Below, one piece after another: positions 1 to 8,569 of a DNA stretch of 36,838 nucleotides. The stretch is taken from assembly GCA_018897105.1 (NCBI GenBank), contig JAHILF010000108.1, positions 1 to 36,838 on the forward strand. The letters are read 5' to 3'. Every line of letters begins with the position of its first letter. Positions within the stretch are counted from its first letter, which is position 1. Position numbers and translations under genes: made by a program. Origin of the DNA: Pseudomonadota bacterium (lineage in GTDB: Bacteria > Desulfobacterota > Desulfobulbia > Desulfobulbales > SURF-16). Below the pieces are notes generated by a model. It had not been told where the DNA came from. It saw nothing but the letters and a program-made list of their open reading frames with translations, and made no database searches.

Positions 1-21
1 AGAAAAACTGACTACACTCGT

Positions 22-92
22 CGTCACCCCGGCGAAGGCCGGGGTCCAGAATTGTCGTAACTACCTGGATTCCGGCCTTCGCCGGAATGACG
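22..92. repeat. Inverted pair of 28-nt dispersed repeats
   Basis: Two 28-nt copies face each other at 22-49 and 65-92. The left copy begins CGTCACCCCGGCG and ends GGGGTCCAG; the reverse complement of the right copy differs from it at four positions. The class CGTCATTCC-CCGG-AATCCAG is a common dispersed repeat in proteobacterial genomes. A third, degenerate 28-nt copy lies at 18953-18980. The pair lies just upstream of the broken antiporter fragment, so it may mark the breakpoint, but the window edge hides the other side. Confidence 0.75.
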
Positions 93-130
93 AACCTGGG
101 CTCAGGCAACCGGCGAAAAGGCTTAAGTTA

Positions 131-827
131 ATGACATTGGAGTTCTACGGCAAGTTTTCTCGCCAAACGTCTGGGAGTGGCTGAGCCTGATCCCAAAGGC
201 GTTCTCATCATCGGCGCCAATCTGGTGGCCCTTGCTGTTGCAAAAGCCCTGAGGGAGGCAGATTTCAGAAGCCTGCTGGTCGATACCAGCTGGGACAAAA
301 TAAGCAACGCCAGAATGGAGGGATTTGACACTTATTATGGCGAACCCGTTTCCGAACATGCGGACCGGCATCTGGACCTGGTCGGACTGGGAAGAATGCT
401 TGCTCTTTCTCCACGTGGTCCGTTGAATGCGCTTTCCTGCATGCACTACCGGATGGAGCTTGGCTATAACTGCGTTTTCGCTCTGCAGGTGGCAACCCAA
501 AAGGAACTGCCGCTGATCCGCAAAGCTGCCTCAAATCGATGCGGCCACTTGCTTTTTGGTAAAGACATCACCTTCTCATTACTTGCGGCAAATCTCGCCA
601 AAGGATGGCAGATTCGCAACACCATCCTTTCAGCAACCTTTACCTTTGATGATCTCATGAAACAGTCGGGTGGACTTGCTATTGCGCTGTTTGCCATTAC
701 TCCGAAGGGCAAGCTGGAAATTTTTACCGCTGAGACTAAATTCAGTCCTTTACCGGGGTGGACTGTCATCAATCTGGCTCCTCCGGCAGATCAAGAGAAA
801 TACGCCACTCTTGCCGCCAGTCTGTAA
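131..827 (+). pseudogene. Remnant of a NhaP-type cation/proton antiporter: C-terminal TrkA-N-like domain only
   Basis: The readable frame (GTG at 177) starts with AEPDPKGVLIIGANLVA, a Rossmann strand and glycine turn typical of the cytoplasmic nucleotide-binding domain that follows the membrane part of NhaP/CPA1 antiporters. ARMEGFDTYYG and HLDLVGLGRMLALSP continue that domain. The frame stays open upstream only to a TGA at 132-134 (translating TASFLAKRLGV just before the domain), while another frame at 131-152 reads TLEFYG, which looks like the end of the membrane domain. This suggests a frameshift near position 150. No transmembrane segments remain, so the fragment cannot transport ions. 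It may still be translated from the GTG as a soluble domain of about 216 residues. The family call is from sequence memory; truncation is seen directly. Confidence 0.6.
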
Positions 828-1019
828 AAAAAACAGGCCACTGTTTGTCTTAACTGGAATATAACAGATAAATATAGTAAGTTATTCTCTATCCACTGCA
901 GATCACCCGTGAAGACCTGATGAATACTCTGGCCAGCGAGTCTCTTTATGTATTTATCCGTAACTCACCATGTTCGACGGCAATATTTTTTTGCCACTCA
1001 CTAAGGAACGACGGCAAAA

Positions 1020-1487
1020 ATGGACATCATGTCTGCAGATTTCTGGAAATGCATCGGTACCGCAGTTCTATGCGGGGCAATCATTGGCTTTGAACGTCAG
1101 TTGCGCGGGAAACCGGCGGGTATCAGAACAAGCATATTGATCTGTCTCGGCACGGCCCTTTTTATCTCCCTCGGCATAGAATTTTCTAATGAAAATACAG
1201 ATATGACTCGGGTGCTTGGACAGGTGGTAACAGGAATTGGTTTCCTTGGTGCAGGCGTCATCCTTGCCCGGGAAGGTATTGTCATGGGCGTTACCTCCGC
1301 TGCCGTGATATGGGTTCTTGCCGGAGTAGGCGCCATGATTGGCTTCAATAAAATCACCGAGGCCATTGTCGTCACCCTGCTGACGGTCATTCTGCTAACC
1401 GGTATAACTTTTCTGGAAGGAAGAATTAAAAGTTTACGACGAGGAGTGCATGCGCAATCACCAACCGATGACAAATCTGAAGGCTGA
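1020..1487 (+). CDS. MgtC/SapB-family membrane protein
   Basis: A 155-residue membrane protein with four or so hydrophobic helices. The N-terminal stretch GAIIGFERQLRGKPAGIRTSIL carries the family signature (Gly-rich helix, then an E-R-Q and a K-x-AGIRT loop), and GIGFLGAGVIL follows around residues 75-85. It has only the membrane domain of MgtC and lacks the C-terminal ACT-like domain of Salmonella MgtC. Family members act in Mg2+ starvation, acid tolerance or regulation of ATP synthase; the exact role here is unknown. The start ATG is preceded by AAGGA at 1003-1007, a rather long spacing; ATG at 1029 is an alternative. It stands alone, with about 190 bases before it and 130 after it without genes. 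Confidence 0.85.
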   Translation: MDIMSADFWKCIGTAVLCGAIIGFERQLRGKPAGIRTSILICLGTALFISLGIEFSNENTDMTRVLGQVVTGIGFLGAGVILAREGIVMGVTSAAVIWVLAGVGAMIGFNKITEAIVVTLLTVILLTGITFLEGRIKSLRRGVHAQSPTDDKSEG

Positions 1488-1619
1488 TGCCGTATCACTT
1501 ATCAATCATCCTGCCTGAAAACGTGTTTTACAAATAGACGACAGCCATTCGGATAAAAACCAATAATAATCAGATAAAACCAACAGTCAGAAAATCATTA
1601 ACTTGATGAGGAGAACCCC

Positions 1620-2132
1620 ATGGCCCATATCACTTTGCAAGGAAACCCGCTGGAAACCGTTGGCGAACTACCCGCAATCGGTACGAAAGCATCTTCGTTT
1701 TCACTGACAAAAACCGATCTGTCGGATTGTCCCCTTCAGGATTTTATTGGAAAAAAAATAGTACTGAACATCTTCCCCAGCATTGACACCTCTGTATGTG
1801 CAGCATCTGTGCGACGCTTCAACAAGGAGGCAGGTGAAGCAAAAAACAGTGTGGTCCTCTGCATTTCAGCGGATCTCCCCTTTGCCCACAACCGCTTTTG
1901 TGAAGCTGAAGGACTGAAAAACGTTATCCCCCTCTCGGTCTTCCGTTCGGCTGATTTCGGTAAGAATTACGGGGTGACGATCAGCACCGGTCCGCTTAAA
2001 GGCCTGCTTTCCAGGGCCGTTATCATTATTGACAAGTCCGGCAAGGTCGCATACTCTGAACAGGTTCCCGAAATCACCCAGGAACCTGATTATGAAAAGG
2101 CCCTGCGTGCACTTGCCCAGTTGCCTGATTAA
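1620..2132 (+). CDS. tpx: Thiol peroxidase (Tpx, atypical 2-Cys peroxiredoxin)
   Basis: A 170-residue cytoplasmic peroxidase that reduces H2O2 and alkyl hydroperoxides using thioredoxin as electron donor. The peroxidatic Cys60 lies in PSIDTSVC, the Tpx signature, and the resolving Cys94 lies in RFCEAEG, at the 34-residue spacing usual for Tpx. [12 protein letters not shown] and the FR[10 protein letters not shown] segment are also typical. Length matches the family. ATGAGGAGAA just upstream gives a strong ribosome binding site 6-7 bases before the ATG. Together with the rubrerythrin-like gene downstream it forms a small oxidative-stress group, though a 180-base gap separates them. Confidence 0.95.
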   Translation: MAHITLQGNPLETVGELPAIGTKASSFSLTKTDLSDCPLQDFIGKKIVLNIFPSIDTSVCAASVRRFNKEAGEAKNSVVLCISADLPFAHNRFCEAEGLKNVIPLSVFRSADFGKNYGVTISTGPLKGLLSRAVIIIDKSGKVAYSEQVPEITQEPDYEKALRALAQLPD

Positions 2133-2312
2133 TAATCGGCTGGTTCTGGTAAAAACCATCCTCTGGCACAATAGTTTTTGGGCGTAATGACTGGAAAATC
2201 CTGTTGTGTCAGGGAATGCCCCGTGTTATGGGCTATGCGATATTTTCTTTTTTGCAAGAATTCAATGATAATCCTCCCTGCATAACAATAACCTCGGTTC
2301 AGGAGCAAGACC

Positions 2313-2819
2313 ATGTCAGACGAAAATGAAAAAAATCTCCTGCAGACCTATGCCCTGCTCTCCAGAGCGGCAGCGCGTAAAAAAATATACGCCTTAAAAG
2401 CACTGAAGGAAGACAACCCCCGGACAGCTCACCTACTCAGAGCCCTGGCCGAGTCTGAGGCGGCACAGGCCCGCCGAATATTAAACATGGTGCGAGGCCT
2501 GATTGATCCTTCCGATAGTTATATTGCCACGATATTTGAGAAGGAAATTGCAGAAATTTTAGAGCGGTACACTGAAGAGATCAACAATGCCAAGACTGCA
2601 GGGCTGACAACCGTTGCCAAGGTACTCACCCAGCTTTGCGAGGCGGAAAAGAAACTTTACATTTTCTATGGGCACGATGCACAGGATAGCAGTGTCGATA
2701 CGGATGAACGGTACTTTGTCTGTCAATTCTGCGGTTACGTCGGCAAATCACACCCACCGGATATTTGCCCGGTCTGTGGCGCGAAAAAGCAAACTTTTAT
2801 GGAAATTCCTGAAGTTTAG
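2313..2819 (+). CDS. Rubrerythrin-like protein with rubredoxin domain and degenerate diiron site
   Basis: 168 residues: an N-terminal four-helix ferritin-like part (about 8-122) and a C-terminal rubredoxin-like part with Cys137, Cys140, Cys152 and Cys155 (CQFC and CPVC), which should bind one iron or zinc. In true rubrerythrins each helix carries E or ExxH diiron ligands. Here the equivalent segments read LLSRAAARKK, AESEAAQARR and CEAEKKLYIFYG; the ExxH histidines are replaced by Gln or Lys, and the first-helix Glu seems replaced by Arg. I infer that it cannot form a normal diiron centre, so it is unlikely to be a classical peroxidase. CAGGAGCAAGACC before the ATG is a good ribosome binding site. 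Family membership is clear from the rubredoxin tail; function is open. Confidence 0.8.
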   Translation: MSDENEKNLLQTYALLSRAAARKKIYALKALKEDNPRTAHLLRALAESEAAQARRILNMVRGLIDPSDSYIATIFEKEIAEILERYTEEINNAKTAGLTTVAKVLTQLCEAEKKLYIFYGHDAQDSSVDTDERYFVCQFCGYVGKSHPPDICPVCGAKKQTFMEIPEV

Positions 2820-2869
2820 AGTTTCGTACCCCCCTTTTTTTATGACGGGAGAGGGTGAGTTTCCGTAAA

Positions 2870-3475
2870 ATCGTTCCCGCCTGCACAAGCTTGTCTTCCA
2901 ATGCCTGAATCCCCATCGGCCTCTGCTTCGTGCTCCCCGGCTTGGTGATATACACTCTACGAACCGGTTGTGGAATGTACGACATCCTGTGCAGCCTCTC
3001 GACCAGAACGGCCAGATTGGTTTCCAGGTTCCTGCCATACTCTTCCTTGGTGACTCCGTCGATGCCCGAGGCTGCATCCTTGCGCAGCCGCTCGTAGCAT
3101 CCCCGCAGGAGTTCCGTTTCCACGCCTTCTCTGTTACTGAGCACAGTTCGTGTTTCCTTGACAGCGGTTGAACTAATGTGACGCCCTTTCCTCCAGCGGC
3201 ATTACCCGCCTTCATCGGTACTACGACGCCATCCGACTCCCTAATACCCATTTGCCTTCCTCCCTTTATTATCGATTGTCCGGCATACTCGCTTCCCTGC
3301 AAGAGGTTTAGGGTCTCCCGGGTTGCCACATATTCGCCATGTACGGCATGCCATGCTCTCTGACCCCGGGGAAGCGGCTGTTGACTTGCCAATACGCCAA
3401 CGGCCATGTTGACTTTCGTTCTACTAAAAACGTCGTCCTTCCCGGTTTTAGATCTTTCGGGGCTCAATCACTTCA
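2870..3475 (-). mobile_element. Group II intron remnant (both ends truncated)
   Basis: The minus strand holds the piece just upstream of and including the start of a bacterial group II intron maturase gene. The open segment before the protein start (GTCAACAGC, then GGTCAGAGAGCATGGCATGCCGTAC) matches what I remember of domain II/III sequence of this intron class. I found neither a GUGYG 5' end nor a domain V hairpin, so the RNA is not complete. It abuts the 3' end of the rubrerythrin-like gene. Bases 3476-3623 hold no recognised feature apart from the start region of the next gene. Confidence 0.65.
2875..3251 (-). pseudogene. Group II intron reverse transcriptase/maturase, N-terminal fragment with frameshift
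   Basis: The protein starts at an ATG at 3251 (MGIRESDGVVVPMKAGNAAGG, the typical beginning of this maturase class) behind GGGAGGAAGG. The frame then changes between about 3110 and 3150: the downstream part, ERLRKDAASGIDGVTKEEYG, and later PVRRVYITKPGSTKQRPMGI and LEDKLVQAG, is in another frame. These are reverse transcriptase motifs 0-1. Similarity stops at about 2875, before the YADD catalytic motif, so palm, thumb, maturase and endonuclease parts are all missing. It is a dead fragment. Confidence 0.75.
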
Positions 3476-3623
3476 GCGATGTTTAAAACATTACTTGTGA
3501 ACTGCGCTGCAATCTTTTATATTTAGGCAAATCATGCAAACAAATAATCACGCCAAGATGAGGCACCAGTCCGACAGGCACTAATATGCATCCCACCAAA
3601 AGCCGATATGCCAAGGGCTCCTA

Positions 3624-5861
3624 TTGAATTTACCGCGATTTCGAGATATTAGTCTCAAATGGAAGCTCATTATTCCTTTCTTTTTCCTTGCTGTCATAGG
3701 TGCCGCCTCCCTGTTTGCCTTTTCCTATCGTTTCCAGAACAGCCTCATACACGTCAACGAAGCAAAGCGCCTGAGAGACCAATATCAATATTTTCTGGAC
3801 GATATTGTGTCCAAGGAAAACATGGCCATGAGCCTTGCCTATACGGTGGCAAAAAATCCTGATGTAGCAGCCGCCTTCGCTGCAAGGGACCGCGACCGAT
3901 TGATTGAGCTTCTGCTGCCGGTTTATAAAACCTTGCAGAAGGATTTTGGCGTTAAGCAGTTTCATTTTCATATACCACCGGCCACCTCATTTCTGCGCCT
4001 TCATGCCTTGTCCCGATACGGCGATGACATGGAGTCTTACAGGCATACGATCAATCTGGCCCGACAAAGCGGCACAGGGGTTGCCGGCATAGAGTCAGGG
4101 GTTTTTGGTCTCGGCATACGAAGTGTGGTGCCGGTGTTTCATGAGGGCAAGCAGATCGGCACTTTTGAGATCGGACTTTCCCTGGAACAACCTCTCCTGG
4201 ATGAGTTCAAGAAAAACTATGGAACGGATTTTCTGCTTTATATTCGGGAAGCCCCTGATATAAACAATCCCACCGTTTTTACTTCGACCACTGAAAAGGG
4301 ACTTCTTACCACAGATTTTTTCAATCGCTGTTTTGATAACGGGGAAGTGCTGATTCAGGACGGCAAACTTGGTGATCGCTATCTCGCCAGTATTGCCGGC
4401 CCGGTGCGTGATTTTTCCACACGGGTGGTGGCGGTGGTTGAGATCAGTGTTGACAGAAGCCCTACCCTGGCTCTCCTCAAGCAATACGGGACAATTGCCT
4501 CTGTCATAGGCTCTATCGCCCTTGTCTTTTCCATCATTTTCATCTGGTGCGTGTCCGTCATTTTTGTCAAACGTATTCGTGAGGTTGTAAAGGCTTCGGA
4601 AGAAATCGCCGCAGGCCGGCGCGATACCATGATTCCGGAGGAAAGCGCCGACGAACTGGGGACTATGGCCCGATCCATTAACAAGATGCTTTCTTCGCTG
4701 GAGGCCTCCCGGAAACGGCTCAAGAATTATTCCAAGAATCTTGAGGTAATGGTTGACAACCGCACACGTAACCTCAAGGAATCCGAAAAAACCTACCGCA
4801 CCCTGGTCGAAAATGTGCCGTTGATCGTCTATATGATTTCAGCCGACGGGACAGTCGTTTTTTTAAACCGATCGGTTGAACAGATGATAGGGATGTCACC
4901 TGAGCAGTTGAACGGCCATCATTCATTATGGGATGAGCACATACATCCTGATGACCTGGCCCGCGTTGTTGCCCGGCGCACGGAATGTCTGCGGGAGGGA
5001 AAAGATCTTCATATCGATTACCGGATGATTCACACAGATCACCATATCGTCTATGGGGTTGAACATGCCGTTGCGGTACATGACGAGGATAATGAATTTA
5101 TCCGGATGGATGGTATTATCGTCGATGTGACGATCCAGAAAGAACTTCAGGAAAAAATTCTGCAATCAGAGGAACTGGAAACCCTGAGCCAGATTTCCGC
5201 CCGTATGGCTCACGAACTGAGGAATCCTCTTACCGCCATCGGGGGGTTGACAAGAAGGTTAATCAAATCTTTCGACGAATCGGACCCGAGAACCATAAAG
5301 GGCGGATTGATCATAGAGCAGGTGGAAAAGCTCGAAAGAATCCTGCTGATGATGCTGGCCTATATCGGTCCCCAGTCCGTTCATCTGCTGCCCGCCGACC
5401 TCAACACAGTGGTACTCAAAGCGGTTGATACTGTTCGGTCGGAATACCCTAATAAAGGCTTCTCCGTCAAAGCAAGCTTTGATGAGAGAATCCCCAAACT
5501 GCAACTCGACCTGGCTAAATTTAAAACCGTGCTGATCAACCTGATGGAAAACGGCTATCACCGCATGGGCCAGAAGGGTGATATGAGCGTGGCAACCAGG
5601 AAAATCGGCGAACATGCGACAATCACTCTTTCCTACCGGGTGCCCTTTATTTCAGACGATGATATTAAAGACTTTTTCTATCCCTTCGCCGTGGCCTATC
5701 CCTTTGCCAAAGGGGCAATAAACGGAGAGATCATGGATGTACCCATTGCCAAGGTCGTGATTCATAACCACGGCGGCATTATTAACGTAGGCAAAGAGGA
5801 CAATAACCTTGTGTGGATTGATATTTCCCTTCCTCTCAAACATGAGGCACTCAGCCTGTAG
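3624..5861 (+). CDS. Membrane sensor histidine kinase (Cache-like sensor, HAMP, PAS, HisKA, degenerate HATPase)
   Basis: 745 residues starting at TTG (no in-frame ATG nearby). Order: TM1 about 14-34; a periplasmic Cache-like sensor domain about 40-285 (GVKQFHFHIPP, RSVVPVFHEGKQIGTFEIG); TM2 about 290-315; HAMP about 316-368; PAS about 388-505; HisKA with phospho-acceptor His530 in ARMAHELRNPLTAIGG; ATPase-like domain 590-740. The N box is present as NLMENGYHRM (Asn639/Asn643), but the DxGxG loop is absent (the segment reads SYRVPFISDDDIKDFFYPF) and the second glycine loop reads AINGEIMDVPIAK. It may therefore bind ATP poorly or work as a partner or phosphatase. It converges on oleD and faces the ole operon that encodes an orphan response regulator; a link is only positional. 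Confidence 0.85.
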   Translation: MNLPRFRDISLKWKLIIPFFFLAVIGAASLFAFSYRFQNSLIHVNEAKRLRDQYQYFLDDIVSKENMAMSLAYTVAKNPDVAAAFAARDRDRLIELLLPVYKTLQKDFGVKQFHFHIPPATSFLRLHALSRYGDDMESYRHTINLARQSGTGVAGIESGVFGLGIRSVVPVFHEGKQIGTFEIGLSLEQPLLDEFKKNYGTDFLLYIREAPDINNPTVFTSTTEKGLLTTDFFNRCFDNGEVLIQDGKLGDRYLASIAGPVRDFSTRVVAVVEISVDRSPTLALLKQYGTIASVIGSIALVFSIIFIWCVSVIFVKRIREVVKASEEIAAGRRDTMIPEESADELGTMARSINKMLSSLEASRKRLKNYSKNLEVMVDNRTRNLKESEKTYRTLVENVPLIVYMISADGTVVFLNRSVEQMIGMSPEQLNGHHSLWDEHIHPDDLARVVARRTECLREGKDLHIDYRMIHTDHHIVYGVEHAVAVHDEDNEFIRMDGIIVDVTIQKELQEKILQSEELETLSQISARMAHELRNPLTAIGGLTRRLIKSFDESDPRTIKGGLIIEQVEKLERILLMMLAYIGPQSVHLLPADLNTVVLKAVDTVRSEYPNKGFSVKASFDERIPKLQLDLAKFKTVLINLMENGYHRMGQKGDMSVATRKIGEHATITLSYRVPFISDDDIKDFFYPFAVAYPFAKGAINGEIMDVPIAKVVIHNHGGIINVGKEDNNLVWIDISLPLKHEALSL

Positions 5862-5932
5862 CACGGTTGCCAACAGGATCAGCCCGAAGCGAAAACATCG
5901 AAAATAAGGGATGGTGAAAAAGTGAGGAGCAT

Positions 5933-6931
5933 TTAGTTTTGCTTCCTGCTGAGCCATGCCACCAGCCGGTCAACACCCTCCGCAGTCGACACCTCAACGT
6001 TGTAGCCAAAATCCCGCCGGGCCTTTTCCATGGAAAACCAGTGGGATTTCGCCAGCTGTTCAGCCAGGAATCTCGTCATGGGCGGTTCCTCACTTCTGCC
6101 AAGTAAAGAGTAGAGCTTCTCAAAGACAAAACCCGCGGCATAGGCCTTGCCAAAGCTGACCTGCCTTGTCACTTGGGGAATTTCCAACCTGGTAAAAAGC
6201 CAGTTAATCCAGTTCCACAGATTCACCGGCTCCCCCTGGGAGATGAAATAGGCCTGCCCCGCCGCACTGGCCGAATTTTCAAGATTTTCCGCCGCCAGCA
6301 GGTGGGCGCTGGCAACATTATCAATATAGGAGATGTCCACCAGATTTTCTCCGGTACCGACGATTTTAAGCTGCCTGCTGCGACCCCGGGCAAGAAGTCG
6401 CGGGATGAGATTGGTATCTCCGGGGCCCCATACCAGATGCGGCCGTAACGCCGTGGTCAGCAAGTGCCGGCAATTTGCCCCCAGCACCATTTTCTCTGCC
6501 AGCACCTTTGTTTCGGCATAATGGCAGAGGAATATGTCAGCATAGGGCGCACCTTCATCAACGCCTGCCAGATCACCGCTGCGAAACACCACGCTGGGCG
6601 TGCTGGTGTAAACCAGTCTGCTGATGCCGCTCGTGCGGCAGGCGGCAAGTACATTTTCCGTGCCCTGTACATTGATGGAAAAATAATCCTGGTAATCCCC
6701 CCAGATACCCGCCTTGGCCGCCACATGAAAAACCGTGTCGTGCTCCCTGAAAACGGTTGTGAGAAATTGTGGATCACGAATATCGCCCCGGGCCACCCTT
6801 GCCCCCATTTCTCTCACCTCGGGATAATCATTACGGCCGATAACGGTGGTGCTGATGCCACGGGCAATAAGCAGCCGCACCACGGCCTTGCCCACAAAAC
6901 CGCCGCCGCCGGTGACAATCACTCGCTGCAT
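5933..6931 (-). CDS. oleD: OleD-like NAD(P)H-dependent 2-alkyl-3-ketoalkanoate reductase
   Basis: 332 residues of the extended SDR (NAD-dependent epimerase-like) family. OleD reduces the beta-keto acid made by OleA to a 2-alkyl-3-hydroxy acid. The N-terminus MQRVIVTGGGGFVGKAVV holds the GxxGxxG cofactor loop; VYTSTPSVVF supplies the catalytic Ser/Thr strand and Tyr138-x3-Lys142 (YAETK) is the catalytic pair. I place the start at 6931 because oleC ends there with a one-base TGATG overlap, which suggests translational coupling; the longer frame to 6964 would run into oleC. It is the last gene of the 12-gene operon. Assignment rests on the family motifs plus an unbroken oleA/B/C/D context; epimerase-family members alone would be ambiguous. 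Confidence 0.85.
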   Translation of the reverse strand: MQRVIVTGGGGFVGKAVVRLLIARGISTTVIGRNDYPEVREMGARVARGDIRDPQFLTTVFREHDTVFHVAAKAGIWGDYQDYFSINVQGTENVLAACRTSGISRLVYTSTPSVVFRSGDLAGVDEGAPYADIFLCHYAETKVLAEKMVLGANCRHLLTTALRPHLVWGPGDTNLIPRLLARGRSRQLKIVGTGENLVDISYIDNVASAHLLAAENLENSASAAGQAYFISQGEPVNLWNWINWLFTRLEIPQVTRQVSFGKAYAAGFVFEKLYSLLGRSEEPPMTRFLAEQLAKSHWFSMEKARRDFGYNVEVSTAEGVDRLVAWLSRKQN

Positions 6932-8562
6932 CAAACGCCCCCCCCTATCCTTTCCGCCGCCCACACTGCCAATTTTTCCCGGAAGATCTTGGCATTGTGG
7001 CGGATATCAACCGGAAACGAAGGATGGATAAGAAAATGGTGGATGTCCGCGGTCACACTGTTCTGCCGGCCAAGTTCCGCAAGCTCTGCGAAAAATCCGG
7101 CTTCATCGGCAATCCGTTCGTTTGGTTCGACAAGCAAAACAGGGAGTTGCCTGCCGGGTTCTCCGATGCCAACCAGGGCTGATCTGAAGACCTTTGGGTG
7201 TTCGTTAAATATCGCCTCACAGCAGATGGTATAAAGAGTCTCTTTTTCGGTCTGCACCCGGTGGGCTTTTCTGCCGCAGAACCACAGACGACCTTTTTCA
7301 TCAAGGTATCCCATATCCCCCATCCGGTGCCAGAAGAAGTGGCCATCCGTGATCTTGGCCAAGCTGTTTTCCCGGTCATTGTGGTCATAGGCCCTGGTCA
7401 CCACATCCCCCTTGACGATGATTTCACCGATTGCCCCCGTCGCAAGCAGACGAGCCTCGCCCAGGTTTTTGACAGGTCCTTCTATGGGTTCCATGATCCG
7501 TATATCGATACCAGGCAAAGGACGGCCGACGCAGGTGCCCTTGCCCTTTCTGGTCAAGGGCCATGTCTCGGCCAGAATTTCCGTGCCGCTGATCGAGACA
7601 ATCGGCAGGGATTCCGTGGCGCCATAAGGGGTGAAAACCTCGCCGCCCGGAGCCATGATTTTTTTCACCCGTTCAACCAGTTCACCGGACACCGGTGCGC
7701 CGGCCATAAGAATCTTCTTCACCCCCAGGGTTATCTTCTTTTCCAGACAGTAGCGGCTGACCACGTTCCAGATGGCGGGGGAGCCGAAAGAATAGGTGAC
7801 ATCATGGTCCTGGATGGTTTTAACGAATTTTTGCGGATCAACCCGGGCGGGACGGGACGGGTCCATGTCAGGAATAACGGCGCACGCCCCCAGTGCCGTT
7901 GAAAAAAGGGCAAAGAGGGGAAAGGCCGGCTGGTCCCGGTCATAGGAGGTGATGCGGTAATAATTGCGGATATACTGGAGCTGGGCGGAAAAGATGCCAT
8001 GGGTATATTGCACACCTTTTGGCGGGCCGGTGCTGCCGGTGGTAAAAATTATGGCCGCCAGCTCATCCCGGTTTGAGTCAACCATGTCATATTCTGTAGC
8101 GACATGAGCGGCAAGGCGCGACAATGATTTGGCAAAGGGCCAGAACCCGGGGCCGACCAGCAGGGAAAGCCTGATGGTTTCAAAGGATTTCCGGAAAATC
8201 GTTTTAAAGAGATGGGCCTTGCCGATGCCGATGAAAACAGTGGGTCTGACCGAACCGATGCACCGCAGCAGGTTCCGGTACCCCATGCCCGGGTCAATGA
8301 GTATCACCACGGCGCCCATCTGAAAAAGGGCAAAGGTGAGACAGACAAATTCCATGGAGGGCTTGACCATGAGCATGACCCGATCCCCTTTCCTCACACC
8401 ATCATGCGTGAGCACATTGGCAAAACGTGCACTGTTTGCCCGGAGTTCGGCAAATGTCCAGCGCCTATTTCCCTTGGCGGTAGGCATGATCAGACCTGTA
8501 CGTTCAGGAAATTTTGCTGCAACGGCAACAAGGGTCTGGGCGATATTATATGACATGGCCAT
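6931..8562 (-). CDS. oleC: OleC-like beta-lactone synthetase (AMP-dependent ligase family)
   Basis: 543 residues of the acyl-adenylate-forming (ANL) superfamily. OleC uses ATP to turn the 2-alkyl-3-hydroxy acid into a cis-beta-lactone. Visible core motifs: TTGSTGPPKG (174-183) phosphate loop; YGATES (313-318); RMGDMGYLDEKGRLWFCGRK (about 413-432), which in this family carries the ribose-binding Asp. Two ATGs, 8562 and 8556, are close; the first is chosen, 7 bases after the oleB stop. The longer open frame to 8739 lies within oleB. The single-base stop/start overlap with oleD and tight link to oleB support the assignment over an ordinary fatty acyl-CoA ligase. Confidence 0.85.
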   Translation of the reverse strand: MAMSYNIAQTLVAVAAKFPERTGLIMPTAKGNRRWTFAELRANSARFANVLTHDGVRKGDRVMLMVKPSMEFVCLTFALFQMGAVVILIDPGMGYRNLLRCIGSVRPTVFIGIGKAHLFKTIFRKSFETIRLSLLVGPGFWPFAKSLSRLAAHVATEYDMVDSNRDELAAIIFTTGSTGPPKGVQYTHGIFSAQLQYIRNYYRITSYDRDQPAFPLFALFSTALGACAVIPDMDPSRPARVDPQKFVKTIQDHDVTYSFGSPAIWNVVSRYCLEKKITLGVKKILMAGAPVSGELVERVKKIMAPGGEVFTPYGATESLPIVSISGTEILAETWPLTRKGKGTCVGRPLPGIDIRIMEPIEGPVKNLGEARLLATGAIGEIIVKGDVVTRAYDHNDRENSLAKITDGHFFWHRMGDMGYLDEKGRLWFCGRKAHRVQTEKETLYTICCEAIFNEHPKVFRSALVGIGEPGRQLPVLLVEPNERIADEAGFFAELAELGRQNSVTADIHHFLIHPSFPVDIRHNAKIFREKLAVWAAERIGGGV

Positions 8563-8569
8563 TAATAGT

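Noticed and set aside
2748-3467. 239-codon minus-strand frame as one real protein
   Set aside because: It is non-coding intron sequence followed by the maturase start and then the wrong frame of the maturase.
6464-7234. 256-codon plus-strand frame opposite oleD/oleC, and similar long shadows across 5900-31000
   Set aside because: They lie antisense to genes with full catalytic motifs and have no recognisable domains.
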